DNA of 64,000 nucleotides from an uncultured Flavobacteriaceae bacterium (GTDB lineage: Bacteria > Bacteroidota > Bacteroidia > Flavobacteriales > Flavobacteriaceae). The position numbers and the translations under genes are program-made. The DNA is taken from positions 124,001-188,000 of the forward strand of contig CANLWN010000006.1 in assembly GCA_947494825.1 (NCBI GenBank), written 5' to 3'. Shown here piece by piece: positions 25,426 through 34,655 of the stretch (its first letter is position 1; every line of letters begins with the position of its first letter). A model generated the notes under the pieces. It had not been told where the DNA came from. It worked only from the letters and a program-made list of their open reading frames with translations, and made no database searches.

Positions 25426-26243
25426 CCATGACGCTTAAGCAATTGGAGGAATCAACGGCCTATTTAAAGCAAAAGGGATTCGATGCCCCTGAAATAGGGA
25501 TTGTATTGGGAACCGGCCTTGGCAAATTAGTGGATGAAATTGAAAATCCCATTGTGGCCCATTACAACCATATTCCCTTTTTTCCCCTTGCAACGGTGGA
25601 GTTTCACTCGGGAAAGCTCATTTATGGTACCATGGCCGGTAAAACTGTGGTGGTGATGCAGGGACGGTTTCATTTGTACGAAGGATACGATCTTCTGGAT
25701 GTTACCTATCCTATACGTGTAATGCATGCGCTGGGTATAAAAAAGCTATTTATTTCCAATGCGGCTGGGGCCATTGATTTGAGCTTTAAAAAGGGGGATC
25801 TTATGTTGATCAAAGACCATATCAACCTGCAGGGCGGGTCGCCCCTGGCCTTTAAAAACGTAGCGGAGTTCGGTGACCGATTTGTAGATATGGGCGAACC
25901 TTATGACCGTTCCATGCAGGAAAAGATACGAGCCATTGCACAACGGGAGAACATTTCATTGCAGGAAGGCGTCTACGTTTCCGTAGTAGGGCCACAATTG
26001 GAAACCAAAGCGGAATACCGGATGCTGAAGATCATTGGGGCCGATGCCGTGGGTATGAGTACGGTTCCAGAAGTAATTGTTGCCAATCATTTACGACTAC
26101 CTATATTAGCAGTATCTGTGTTGACCGATGAATGCGACCCCGACAATCTACAACCGATTAATATTGAGGAGATTATAAGGATTGCGGGGGAAGCTGAACC
26201 CAAAATGATCAAACTATTTAAGGAACTAATAAAGGAAATATGA
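25422..26243 (+). CDS. purine-nucleoside phosphorylase
   Basis: A 273-residue trimeric-type PNP: IGIVLGTGLGKLVDEIE (phosphate site), FHSGKLIYGTMAGKTVVVMQ, GRFHLYEGYDLLDVTYPIRV, NAAGAIDLSF, GPQLETKAEYRML and MSTVPEVIVANH. It cleaves purine nucleosides with phosphate. In the arsenosugar pathway a PNP is thought to remove adenine from an arsenic-adenosyl intermediate; here it sits between TIGR04282 and ArsM with 4-bp overlaps on both sides, which supports that role. Confidence 0.93.
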   Translation: MTMTLKQLEESTAYLKQKGFDAPEIGIVLGTGLGKLVDEIENPIVAHYNHIPFFPLATVEFHSGKLIYGTMAGKTVVVMQGRFHLYEGYDLLDVTYPIRVMHALGIKKLFISNAAGAIDLSFKKGDLMLIKDHINLQGGSPLAFKNVAEFGDRFVDMGEPYDRSMQEKIRAIAQRENISLQEGVYVSVVGPQLETKAEYRMLKIIGADAVGMSTVPEVIVANHLRLPILAVSVLTDECDPDNLQPINIEEIIRIAGEAEPKMIKLFKELIKEI

Positions 26244-27205
26244 GTTATTTAGAAGCAACGAACGATTTGTACAAGGAAGCGGCCCTAGCGCCAGATGTTG
26301 GCTTATGCTGTACTACCAATCCTATTTGGCAGTTCCCGGGACTATCCATCCCCAAGATTATGCAGGAAATGAACTATGGTTGTGGCAGTACGGTATCTGC
26401 ACAAGATCTGGTAAACAACCCCAAAGTATTGTACGTAGGCGTTGGTGGAGGAATGGAACTCTTGCAATTCGCTTATTTTTCCCGTCAAAAAGGTGGGGTT
26501 ACCGGTGTTGATGTGGTAGACGAAATGTTGGAGGCTTCCCGGAACAATTTTAAGATCGCCGAGAAGGAAAATGATTGGTTCAAAAGTGAATACGTGAATC
26601 TGGTGAAGGGCGATGCGCTAAATCTTCCGGTCGAAAGCGAAAGCATTGATGTAGCGGCGCAAAACTGTCTTTTCAATATCTTTAAGACCGAAGACTTAAA
26701 AAAGGCCGTTGCGGAAATGTACCGGGTACTAAAACCCCATGGCCGTTTGGTCATGAGCGATCCCACCTGCGAGCAGCCCATGAACGAAACCTTGAGGAAT
26801 GACGACCGACTTAGGGCACTCTGCCTTAGTGGTAGTATTCCGATCAAGGACTATGTTAAGGTACTGACGGATGCCGGTTTTGGAACCATAGAAATACGCG
26901 CAAGAAAGTCATATAGGGTATTATCCCCAAATCATTATCCCACCGACGAATTGGTTCATATTGAGTCGATCGAAATTGCGGCCATAAAGGATCCCATGCC
27001 CGCGGACGGTCCTTGTATGTTTACTGGAAAAACCGCCATCTACTACGGGGATGAGGAGTATTTTGATGATCAAAACGGACATGTACTCATGCAGAACCAG
27101 CCTCTGGCCGTATGTGATAAGACTGCTGACGCCCTTGCCAAGGCCAGCGACCAGATCCACGTTAGCGAAAGCACATGGCACTATGATGGTGGCGGCTGCT
27201 GCTAA
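26240..27205 (+). CDS. arsM: arsenosugar-type arsenite S-adenosylmethyltransferase
   Basis: A 321-residue SAM methyltransferase that makes methylated arsenicals. SAM-binding loop VLYVGVGGGMELLQFA; the conserved cysteines appear in VGLCCTTNPIWQFPG, MNYGCGSTV, AAQNCLFN and MSDPTCEQP, the pattern of ArsM linked to arsenosugar formation. The C-terminal tail GGGCC may bind As(III) or another soft metal. It overlaps the PNP gene by 4 bp. Dimethylarsenite from ArsM would normally be adenosylated by radical-SAM ArsS, which I do not find here. Confidence 0.92.
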   Translation: MSYLEATNDLYKEAALAPDVGLCCTTNPIWQFPGLSIPKIMQEMNYGCGSTVSAQDLVNNPKVLYVGVGGGMELLQFAYFSRQKGGVTGVDVVDEMLEASRNNFKIAEKENDWFKSEYVNLVKGDALNLPVESESIDVAAQNCLFNIFKTEDLKKAVAEMYRVLKPHGRLVMSDPTCEQPMNETLRNDDRLRALCLSGSIPIKDYVKVLTDAGFGTIEIRARKSYRVLSPNHYPTDELVHIESIEIAAIKDPMPADGPCMFTGKTAIYYGDEEYFDDQNGHVLMQNQPLAVCDKTADALAKASDQIHVSESTWHYDGGGCC

Positions 27206-27347
27206 CTGATTTCGGTGCCATTTGATTCCGTTGCCCAAGTCCTTTCCAAGACCTTGGGGCAGCACTAATATGTTAATGTGCTCCATTGGATGTAAGTAAG
27301 TTTGTGCAGTTACGTCGAATGAAAGATACAGTCGACAAAAACTATAT

Positions 27348-28466
27348 ATGAGTGCCATATTTGTTCTCCTATTCCTTGCTGCCTGCTTTTTGGCGTATAG
27401 CAACGGTGCAAATGATAACTTTAAAGGGGTAGCCACACTTTTTGGCAGTGGCACCACCAATTACAAAAAAGCCATTGGCTGGGCTACCATTACTACATTT
27501 GCCGGATCCGTGGCTGCTATCTTTTTGGCCAAGGAACTGGTGAAAAATTTCTCCGGAAAAGGCTTGGTGCCCAATGATCTTATCCTAAGCCCTAATTTTG
27601 CTATTGCAATCGCTTTGGGGGCGGCCCTGACCGTTTTTACAGCCACTCGCATCGGAATGCCCATTTCCACCACACACAGTCTTGTTGGGGCCCTTTTTGG
27701 TGCAGGAGTTATGGCGGTTGGGAGCGATTTTAATTTTTTAAAACTGGGAAAGACCTTTCTAGTGCCTCTTGTTGTAAGTCCCTTGATGGCCGCGGTACTA
27801 AGTTTGATCGCTTATCTTATTTTCAGGTATTTCAGGAGGCTGTTGAAGCTTACCAAGACCGACGGTGTCTATTTCGAAAAAACAGAGACCCAGGTGGTAT
27901 CGCCACCGGGAAACCAAATGAATATGGTAGGCGGTACCGGTGTTAGGGCACATATTGGCAATAATGACATGGGGATGTATAACGGGCATGTTTTTGGAAT
28001 AACCGCCCAAAAGATCCTGGATACCTTACATTACATAAGCGCTGGAATTGTGAGTTTTGCCAGGGGCCTCAACGACACTCCAAAAATTGTTGGCCTGCTT
28101 CTCATCATCAATACCCTTAATATTCAGTGGGGAATGATTGCCGTAGCCACGGTAATGGCCATAGGAGGTCTTGTAAATGCCAAAAAGGTAGGGGTTACCA
28201 TGAGCAAAAAAATTACCCCTATGAACGCAGGACAAGGCTTTACGGCCAATATCATTACCGGACTATTGGTTACCACGGCCAGTGTTCATGGTTTACCGGT
28301 TTCTACGACCCATGTGTCTGTAGGTTCCATTTTCGGGATTGGTACGGTAACCAAAAAATCGGACGTGGGAATGGTGTCCAAAATTATACTCTCATGGGTA
28401 TTGACGCTGCCGATCGCTGCCCTGGCAAGTGGGCTGTTCTATTTGTTGTTGCAGAAGTTTTTTTAG
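27348..28466 (+). CDS. PiT-family inorganic phosphate transporter
   Basis: A 372-residue multi-pass transporter. The two inverted PiT repeats are visible by their signatures: SNGANDNFKGVATLFGSG near the N-terminus and ARGLNDTPKIVGLLL in the second half, plus IGMPISTTHSLVGALFGAG and HGLPVSTTHVSVGSIFGIG. A central loop (about residues 175-210) is cytoplasmic. PiT carriers take up phosphate with a cation and also accept arsenate, so its place right after arsM could make it a source of arsenic for the pathway (inference). Confidence 0.92.
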   Translation: MSAIFVLLFLAACFLAYSNGANDNFKGVATLFGSGTTNYKKAIGWATITTFAGSVAAIFLAKELVKNFSGKGLVPNDLILSPNFAIAIALGAALTVFTATRIGMPISTTHSLVGALFGAGVMAVGSDFNFLKLGKTFLVPLVVSPLMAAVLSLIAYLIFRYFRRLLKLTKTDGVYFEKTETQVVSPPGNQMNMVGGTGVRAHIGNNDMGMYNGHVFGITAQKILDTLHYISAGIVSFARGLNDTPKIVGLLLIINTLNIQWGMIAVATVMAIGGLVNAKKVGVTMSKKITPMNAGQGFTANIITGLLVTTASVHGLPVSTTHVSVGSIFGIGTVTKKSDVGMVSKIILSWVLTLPIAALASGLFYLLLQKFF

Positions 28467-28589
28467 AATACCTTATTGCAGCGGTGTGTTTTGGTTGTGA
28501 ACTTAAACAAGGAGGCTTTTTACCGAAAAAATAATCTTCCCATGTAAGGAACCTTGCCATGGGCGGACTTAATTGCTAAATTGCAGCAG

Positions 28590-29486
28590 ATGAGAATAGT
28601 TCTACTCCTCACACTTTTCTTTATCGTTTCCTGCGGAAGTCCCAAAACGCTTGTGGCACAGGAAACGGAGGTAATGGGAAATGCATCCCCCCAATCGGAC
28701 GTGATGGAAACTGACGCTCCACCAGGGGAGGATCTTCCAAATGAAACTCCTTCCTTGGACAGTATTTCCAAAGCGCCTATCCAAGAAACGAACATACCAA
28801 AGCCCGAACCGGTAAAAACAACGGGGGTAGTAGAAGCAGCATTTGATCACAGCGCTTGGAATGAACTGCTGAAAACTTACGTAAATGTCAACGGCGATGT
28901 GGACTATGGCAGTTTTAAAGCCGATAGGGCAAAGCTGCAGGTTTATCTGGACGCCCTGGCAGCTAATCTGCCGGATGAAAGCTGGACCAGGGAACAGGTA
29001 CTGGCCTATTGGATCAACGCTTACAATGCCTTTACCATAAAACTGATTATAGACAACTATCCCATTAAGAGTATCAAGGACATCAAGGACCCTTGGGGTA
29101 CCCGTTTCTTCAAACTAGGAGACAAATGGTACAATTTGGGGGAAATAGAACACAAAATTCTAAGAAAAATGGACGAGCCCCGTATCCATTTTGCCATTAA
29201 CTGCGCCTCGTACTCCTGTCCCAGATTACTGAACGAAGCCTATACACCCTCCCGATTGGAAGCCCAATTACAGGCTATGACCATAGATTTTGTCAATGAT
29301 ACCAAGCGCAATCGCATTAGTACTTCATCCGCACAGTTATCCAATATTTTCAAATGGTACAAAAAGGATTTTACCACAGGAACTTCCTTGATAGACTACA
29401 TTAAAGCCTATACCAATATCGCGGTAGGAAAGCAAACCAAAATCACATATCTTAAATATGATTGGAGCCTGAATGAAGCAAAATAA
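28590..29486 (+). CDS. DUF547 lipoprotein
   Basis: 298 residues from ATG 28590, with a lipobox (FFIVSC, Cys11). A low-complexity acidic/Pro-rich linker to about residue 85, then the DUF547 domain: HSAWNELLKTYVNVNGDVDY, YWINAYNAFTIKLIIDNYPI, HFAINCASYSCPRLLNEAYT and a final IFKWYKKDF. It overlaps the next glycosyltransferase gene by 14 bp. DUF547 proteins often accompany arsenosugar genes; their activity is not settled. A second member is at 34656-35384. Confidence 0.88.
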   Translation: MRIVLLLTLFFIVSCGSPKTLVAQETEVMGNASPQSDVMETDAPPGEDLPNETPSLDSISKAPIQETNIPKPEPVKTTGVVEAAFDHSAWNELLKTYVNVNGDVDYGSFKADRAKLQVYLDALAANLPDESWTREQVLAYWINAYNAFTIKLIIDNYPIKSIKDIKDPWGTRFFKLGDKWYNLGEIEHKILRKMDEPRIHFAINCASYSCPRLLNEAYTPSRLEAQLQAMTIDFVNDTKRNRISTSSAQLSNIFKWYKKDFTTGTSLIDYIKAYTNIAVGKQTKITYLKYDWSLNEAK

Positions 29487-30183
29487 ACCCCGGACAATCA
29501 GCATTATCGTTCCGGTGCTCAACGAGGAGGAGCATATCGGGAAGCTCTTGGACCATTTAGCAAAAAATTGCGCTTCCTCTGGAAACATCGAGGAAATCCT
29601 TATTGTGGACGGAGGAAGTACGGACCGTACCGCTGCTGTAGCCCTTGATTTGGGGGCCAAGATATTACCTGCCGAAAAGGGGCGTGCCAAACAAATGAAT
29701 TATGGCGCGCAACATGCCAGGGGAGACCTGTTCTATTTTTTGCACGCCGATACCCTACCGCCCAAGAATTTTGACAACTTTATCCTCAAAGCCAAGGAGG
29801 AAGGATTTGATGCGGGCTGTTTTCGCATGCGGTTCGATAGCAATAATTGGGCCTTGAAATTGTTCGCATGGTTCACCAAAGTCAACCACAGGATTTGTAG
29901 AGGGGGAGACCAGTCCCTTTTTATTTCCCGATCATTGTTCCAAAAATCATTGGGTTTTGACGAAAACTATATTATTTATGAGGATAACGAGTTTATTGGG
30001 CGCCTGTACAAAATAACCAACTTTAAGATACTTCCACAGCGCGTGCAAACCTCAGCGCGTAAATATGAGAAAAATGGATGGCTCAGATTGCAGTACCATT
30101 TTGGGGTTATTCACCTAAAGAAGTTCATGGGAGCACCTCCGGGGGCCCTATATGATTACTACAGGCGTAAAGTGGCGTCTTAG
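29473..30183 (+). CDS. TIGR04283-type arsenosugar-associated glycosyltransferase
   Basis: 236 residues, GT2 family: ISIIVPVLNEEEHIGKLLDHL, LIVDGGSTDRTAA (DGGS), YFLHADTLPPKNFD (DxD-like), GDQSLFISRSLF and YEDNEFIGRLYK. This is the TIGR04283 pattern, named for arsenosugar clusters. Together with TIGR04282 it probably attaches sugar or glycerol units to an arsenoriboside. It ends 78 bp before the convergent amidase-like gene. Confidence 0.9.
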   Translation: MKQNKPRTISIIVPVLNEEEHIGKLLDHLAKNCASSGNIEEILIVDGGSTDRTAAVALDLGAKILPAEKGRAKQMNYGAQHARGDLFYFLHADTLPPKNFDNFILKAKEEGFDAGCFRMRFDSNNWALKLFAWFTKVNHRICRGGDQSLFISRSLFQKSLGFDENYIIYEDNEFIGRLYKITNFKILPQRVQTSARKYEKNGWLRLQYHFGVIHLKKFMGAPPGALYDYYRRKVAS

Positions 30184-30260
30184 ATTGCGTTTTACCTCAA
30201 CAAGAAACCAACTAATCCATCGGTTTTCATTGAGGCAAGGAAGTCCCCCGCTTGCTCTGA

Positions 30261-31223
30261 TCAATCCTTGTCCTCAAAGTCCAAATCGGAGTAGTCCAAT
30301 AACACCCCATTGGTGATAATATCCGCAAGGGTCCTTTTACGCGCTTTGGGGTTTCGGTCTATTTCAATATAGGTCATGGTAGGCAGGATGTTCTTGGCCA
30401 AGTACAGACCGCCTTTATCCTTAAAAACCTCGGAATAACTCTTAAAATATCTGGTTCTAATGTTTCGTTCCCGGAACATGCGCCGTATGTTGTTCGCCAA
30501 TTTTTTTCCTTCCGCGCTGGTTTCGTGATGGTATAAGGTAACGTCTATTCCTGGCCCGGTAGTGGAGATGCGTTCTTGGATGACCAACAACCGCTGATAT
30601 TTGCCGTTGTGCTTTAAATAGCGTTTGTTGATTGCATCAATATAGGCGTCCATGCCCTTGGTCTGCATAAGGGTCTCATCGACATCATTCCTATTGGCAT
30701 CCGTTTTGGTGGTGGATGCATGGGAATCGTTTAACCAATACACCATGGCGCCTCGAAGCAATAGTTCCTTCGCCAGTTGCAATGTTATATCCTTTTCGGA
30801 GCGACGTTCCTTAACGTTTTTTTCCGCCGCCTCGTGCCTCTCCTGTATCGAAACCAAATAATAGACCACCTTGTTTAAGGAACTGTCCTTTCGCACAAAG
30901 TCTGCCACTTCCCTACCAAACAGCGGAGTTTCGGACCCATCTGACAATTGTATCTGTCTCGCCATTGCCTTAAAGGAATCAGGCACCCGCGGAATAACAT
31001 ATTCCTTGCCCTTTTTTAACCCATTTCCCGATTTCAAACTACTTCGGTTCAAGGCGATAAAATCAGCGTAATATTTTATGGGATCAATACCCTGTCTTCG
31101 GAGAATGGAAAAAATACCATCGCCCTCTTCGGCGATAGCTTTCAACGGGGGATCTTGGGCGCGTATCTGTCCAAGGAAGAGGAAAATAAGCACTATAAAC
31201 GTGATCCCCTTATTAACAGGCAT
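30261..31223 (-). CDS. degenerate amidase_3-like secreted protein with LysM-like N-terminus
   Basis: 320 residues, signal peptide to IRAQ. Residues 30-85 resemble a LysM-type wall-binding module (GDGIFSILRRQGIDPIKYYA, LNRSS.LKSGNGLKKGKEYVIP). The rest aligns by pattern with N-acetylmuramoyl-L-alanine amidase (EKDITLQLAKELLLRGAMVY, RNDVDETL, DAINKRYLKHNGKY, LANNIRRMFRERNI), but the SIHAN-type zinc histidine is replaced (VIQERIST), so catalysis is doubtful. It may bind peptidoglycan. Confidence 0.65.
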   Translation of the reverse strand: MPVNKGITFIVLIFLFLGQIRAQDPPLKAIAEEGDGIFSILRRQGIDPIKYYADFIALNRSSLKSGNGLKKGKEYVIPRVPDSFKAMARQIQLSDGSETPLFGREVADFVRKDSSLNKVVYYLVSIQERHEAAEKNVKERRSEKDITLQLAKELLLRGAMVYWLNDSHASTTKTDANRNDVDETLMQTKGMDAYIDAINKRYLKHNGKYQRLLVIQERISTTGPGIDVTLYHHETSAEGKKLANNIRRMFRERNIRTRYFKSYSEVFKDKGGLYLAKNILPTMTYIEIDRNPKARKRTLADIITNGVLLDYSDLDFEDKD

Positions 31224-31250
31224 TCTAAAGATGGTTTCCTACAAAGGTAT

Positions 31251-32510
31251 TTAAAAATACTGACCAATTCCAAATACAATGCCCTTTGCGGCTTCCTGAG
31301 TGATCCCATGTCCGTAATCGACCCTAAAAATGGCGTTGAAAATACGCTTATGAATAAAGCGGATACCAAAACCGGGATATATCCTCAAATTTTCATCATC
31401 CCCAAAATCTCCAAAGTCACCTCCGGGATTTCGCCATGAGCCCCCGTCGATGAAAACATTGCCCTGTAGCACAAACCAATCCTTGTCTATCAAGGTATGC
31501 CTGTATTCCGTATTCAGGACAATGGCAGCAGTACCTCTATCAATGGTATTCCCTACCCCACGTATATTCAAGTTGTTGTCCACGGCAAAGGGCGCAAAGG
31601 GAGAATCTATATTGCTCGCGACTCCCAAACGCAAGCGACTGGCCCAATTGCCTCGTTTTCCTACCCTATTGAAATAGACAAAATCATTGAAGCCGATCAA
31701 AAACTCCGGTAGGCGTACATCCGAACTGGTCACGTATTGCAGGTTGAGCGTACTTTTAAATCCCGATAAATACTGATAATAATATTTTATACCGTTGTAT
31801 TCATAGATGAGTTTGTACAATAATTTATCCACCACAAGTTCTAAAGGCACATCCGGACTTGTAGCGCCAAATAGGAACTCGTAGTCTTCCGTAAAAAAGT
31901 TGATGCCCAACTCGATCCTGTTTTTCAGATTAAATTCGTAGAGTCCCAAAACCTCGAAGGAGGTATTGTTATATTTATAATCTGCTGTAGCATTCTCAAA
32001 AAAAACCGGTTCCTGGGTTGTTAAATCTTGATAGTTGACGGCCAGGCCCAAGGTATTTGTAAACAAATAGGGCGCCCGGATATTTAGCCCGAACGAATTA
32101 AACACATCCCGTTGATAAAACCCGCCCAGGGTAATATTCCGACCCAAAAGGTTGAATTCCTGAAGCCCGATCCGGAAGGCAAAATCGTCATTGGTAGAGG
32201 TATATACATTGGCAAACGGAATCAAAGTGAAGTTTTCCTCAATATTATAAAATACATTATAGGTGTTTTCCTGGGCAGGGAAAACCTGAAAGTAAGCATG
32301 CGACACCGATGGTAGACGTTTTAAGCGGGCGATATCCGCTTCCATGGCCATAGAGTCCAAGATGGTTCCAGGCCGTACCTTGGCAATTTTTTTGATAAAG
32401 GATGCCTTGGTCCGCTTATTGCCCTGTACCTTTACATCGGCTACGGTAGGTTGTTGCGCAAATCCCCAAGCAAAAAGGAAAAAAAGCAAAAGTGATGGAC
32501 CAAACCTCAT
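31251..32510 (-). CDS. Omp85-like outer-membrane protein with one POTRA
   Basis: 419 residues, signal peptide ending FAQQ. One POTRA-like domain (about 22-95: VADVKVQGNKRTKASFIKKI, RLKRLPSVSHAYFQVF) is followed by a 16-strand-type barrel ending in FGIGQYF. The barrel contains the Omp85 loop pattern NIRGVGNTIDRG (VRGF-type) and ALVLNTEYRH-like strand IVLNTEYRHTL. It is shorter than BamA and resembles small TamA/Omp85-family members. Function in assembly or transport is likely, but the substrate is unknown. Confidence 0.85.
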   Translation of the reverse strand: MRFGPSLLLFFLFAWGFAQQPTVADVKVQGNKRTKASFIKKIAKVRPGTILDSMAMEADIARLKRLPSVSHAYFQVFPAQENTYNVFYNIEENFTLIPFANVYTSTNDDFAFRIGLQEFNLLGRNITLGGFYQRDVFNSFGLNIRAPYLFTNTLGLAVNYQDLTTQEPVFFENATADYKYNNTSFEVLGLYEFNLKNRIELGINFFTEDYEFLFGATSPDVPLELVVDKLLYKLIYEYNGIKYYYQYLSGFKSTLNLQYVTSSDVRLPEFLIGFNDFVYFNRVGKRGNWASRLRLGVASNIDSPFAPFAVDNNLNIRGVGNTIDRGTAAIVLNTEYRHTLIDKDWFVLQGNVFIDGGSWRNPGGDFGDFGDDENLRIYPGFGIRFIHKRIFNAIFRVDYGHGITQEAAKGIVFGIGQYF

Positions 32511-32644
32511 GGCAATTTTTGGGTTTTGGCTTTAAAGATAGCCCATCCCTTCCTAAAAAAGTTCACGGTCTTGTGATAATTAAGGGCCTTGGAAAAACTT
32601 CGGGCAAACCCGCTGGTTCAATTAGGACTTCCATAAAGTACCAG

Positions 32645-32694
32645 ATGCACCAAGGAGGGAAAAACCCTTGGGAAAGCAGACACCGAGGGTGCAT
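32645..32694. other. structured intergenic element
   Basis: Stem ATGCACC (32645-32651) / GGTGCAT (32688-32694) encloses an inner CCAAG/CTTGG hairpin. It lies between two minus-strand genes; could be a terminator-like or leader structure. Confidence 0.4.
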
Positions 32695-32700
32695 GACACC

Positions 32701-33705
32701 TTACCGATACCTATTAAAATACTGTTGCAGTACGTCTTCCGCAGGTTTGTTTTGAGGGGTAAATCGGTTGCAGGTATCCCCGCCCGCGTTTTTATGATCA
32801 ATGAACCACTTCCATACAAATCCACCAGCAAACCAATCCTCAGTCCAAAACTCTTCGAAGATCGCTTTTTTCGCGTTCACCTGACCCTCAAAATTGACCG
32901 CCATTTGGTTTTGATCTACCAACCAGGGTTTTTTGGCCGTATAATCCATACTTCGGTATCCGAACTCGGTAAACAGCACCGGTTTGTTCATGGTTTCGGA
33001 CAAGAGGGAAATTCTTTCTTTATGGGGTCGCCATCCGGCCTTGAGCTGCTCAATTGTCGGGGTCTTTTCCTCGGACAAAGGGAAATAAGCATCAATCCCT
33101 ATATAATCGAGCTCATCCCAAAAAGAGGTTCTCGGGTACTCGTCCCAATTGGCCGCATAGGTTAGTTTACCCTGGTATACCGCTCTAATTTTTTTAATTA
33201 GGGCTTTCCAGTACTGGGGCCGGTTTTTTACAAATTGTTCCAATTCGGTTCCAATGCAAAGTAATTTGGTATTGGTCTCCTCGGCCAGTTTGGCATAGGT
33301 GAGGATAAACGCATCGTACGAAGCTTCCAGGGCCTTCCAATCCTCTTCCGATCCCATCTTTAATCCGCCGGTAAACTCCCCCCTCCAAATCCAAATTTGT
33401 GGTTTCAGCATCACCTCGATCCCATTTTTCTGGAGCAATTGTATGTATTGCTTGGCACCTCTCCTGGTTTCCCCGTACCATTGCCTGTCCGTGTCAAAGA
33501 CAATATCCGGGGAATGCAGGTCCCGAATAAACCCGAACGGCATTACCGCAGCATAACCGGCATTGATCCCAACCACGGCATCCACTTGTTGCTGGGTAAC
33601 CTTTTCACGGGAACCCACAAAACTCACTCCATTGATTTTTTCCATGACCTGACCGGTACAGGAGAGTTGCACCAGACATAAAAAAAGAAGCCCTATTTTC
33701 CTCAT
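32701..33705 (-). CDS. GH113-like glycoside hydrolase lipoprotein
   Basis: 334 residues with a lipobox (LVQLSC, Cys16). TIM-barrel pattern of GH113-type enzymes: GVSFVGSREKV, LMLKPQIWIWRG-type strand VMLKPQIWIWRGEFTGG, LLCIGTELEQF (acid/base Glu), LDYIGIDAYFPLS, KPVLFTEFGYRSMDY (nucleophile Glu) and FVWKWFIDHKNAG. The family contains beta-mannanases; substrate is not proven here. Downstream partner is the Omp85-like gene. Confidence 0.85.
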   Translation of the reverse strand: MRKIGLLFLCLVQLSCTGQVMEKINGVSFVGSREKVTQQQVDAVVGINAGYAAVMPFGFIRDLHSPDIVFDTDRQWYGETRRGAKQYIQLLQKNGIEVMLKPQIWIWRGEFTGGLKMGSEEDWKALEASYDAFILTYAKLAEETNTKLLCIGTELEQFVKNRPQYWKALIKKIRAVYQGKLTYAANWDEYPRTSFWDELDYIGIDAYFPLSEEKTPTIEQLKAGWRPHKERISLLSETMNKPVLFTEFGYRSMDYTAKKPWLVDQNQMAVNFEGQVNAKKAIFEEFWTEDWFAGGFVWKWFIDHKNAGGDTCNRFTPQNKPAEDVLQQYFNRYR

Positions 33706-33751
33706 ATGATCGGGAATAAGGCTTCTAAAATAATATTTTTATGAATTCCTT

Positions 33752-34630
33752 CTACAAAATGGCCCTTAAGCCTATGTTAAAGGTTTCCCCTAGGCCTGTG
33801 TCATTGCCCCTTACGAAATTTGTATACAGAAACTCAATGTTCAATGCTTTGGTCAATTGGTACTTTAGACCTCCACCAAGCGCGGTAAAGTCTTGTTCAA
33901 AATCGCTGCCCAGGTCTATCAATTGGGAATGTTGCGCCAAAGCCAGGATGGTGAACTTGGAACTTGGGAAATAACTCAAAAAGATGCCTGGCGTAAGCCG
34001 CAAACTGTTGTTGGCAAAACTCTCGTCCTTGTCCCCAAAATTCAGTTCGGAATTAATCTCGCTGAACAACTGCCACTTATCTCCGGGAAAGGTATAATCA
34101 TAGAAAAACCGATTCTGCCAAATAAATCCGTTTTGATCTAAAAAAACACCATTTTCCGTTTCGTTATCCACTAAGGGAATAAAAAAGGAGCTTTGTATGG
34201 AAAAATTGCTCAGAGAAGCAAAAGGCACAAATTTTACAGAAGGTGCTATGGAAGTCAGACCTGATCGGGCCGTGGTGTCATCACCGTCAAACTGAAATAC
34301 CTCCAGGGCACCCCTATCGGCCACCACGTTGGACCTAAACTCCAGGATGGCCCCCACATTCCATCTTTTATTTTCACCAACGCCCGTATACACCTCCAAG
34401 GTAGAGGTAAAAAAGGTCTGCCTGGGTTCTCTGCCCTCGCTAAAGGTACTCTCTGTCTGTGTATAGAGGTTGTTGAACCATTTAAGATCCCACTGGCCCC
34501 TGCCGACCAATTTGGAAGGAGTAAAGGTCTGGATGTTACTTTTCTGTTGATCTGTATCGTCCTGCGCAATAGCTGTTGCTGCAACAAAAAACAATGCAAT
34601 ACTTAATATACCGTGTTTAAACAATTTCAT
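33752..34630 (-). CDS. outer-membrane beta-barrel protein
   Basis: 292 residues, signal peptide to AIAQ. Amphipathic strands across the whole mature part (RGQWDLKWFNNLYTQTE, FTSTLEVYTGVGE, AILEFRSNV, FLYTNFVRGN) and a C-terminal strand ending NIGLRAIL suggest a 10- to 12-stranded barrel. It lies 25 bp downstream of the second DUF547 gene on minus, so the two are probably cotranscribed. Function unknown. Confidence 0.75.
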   Translation of the reverse strand: MKLFKHGILSIALFFVAATAIAQDDTDQQKSNIQTFTPSKLVGRGQWDLKWFNNLYTQTESTFSEGREPRQTFFTSTLEVYTGVGENKRWNVGAILEFRSNVVADRGALEVFQFDGDDTTARSGLTSIAPSVKFVPFASLSNFSIQSSFFIPLVDNETENGVFLDQNGFIWQNRFFYDYTFPGDKWQLFSEINSELNFGDKDESFANNSLRLTPGIFLSYFPSSKFTILALAQHSQLIDLGSDFEQDFTALGGGLKYQLTKALNIEFLYTNFVRGNDTGLGETFNIGLRAIL

Positions 34631-34655
34631 TTTAGTCGTTATTTATATGTCGTTA

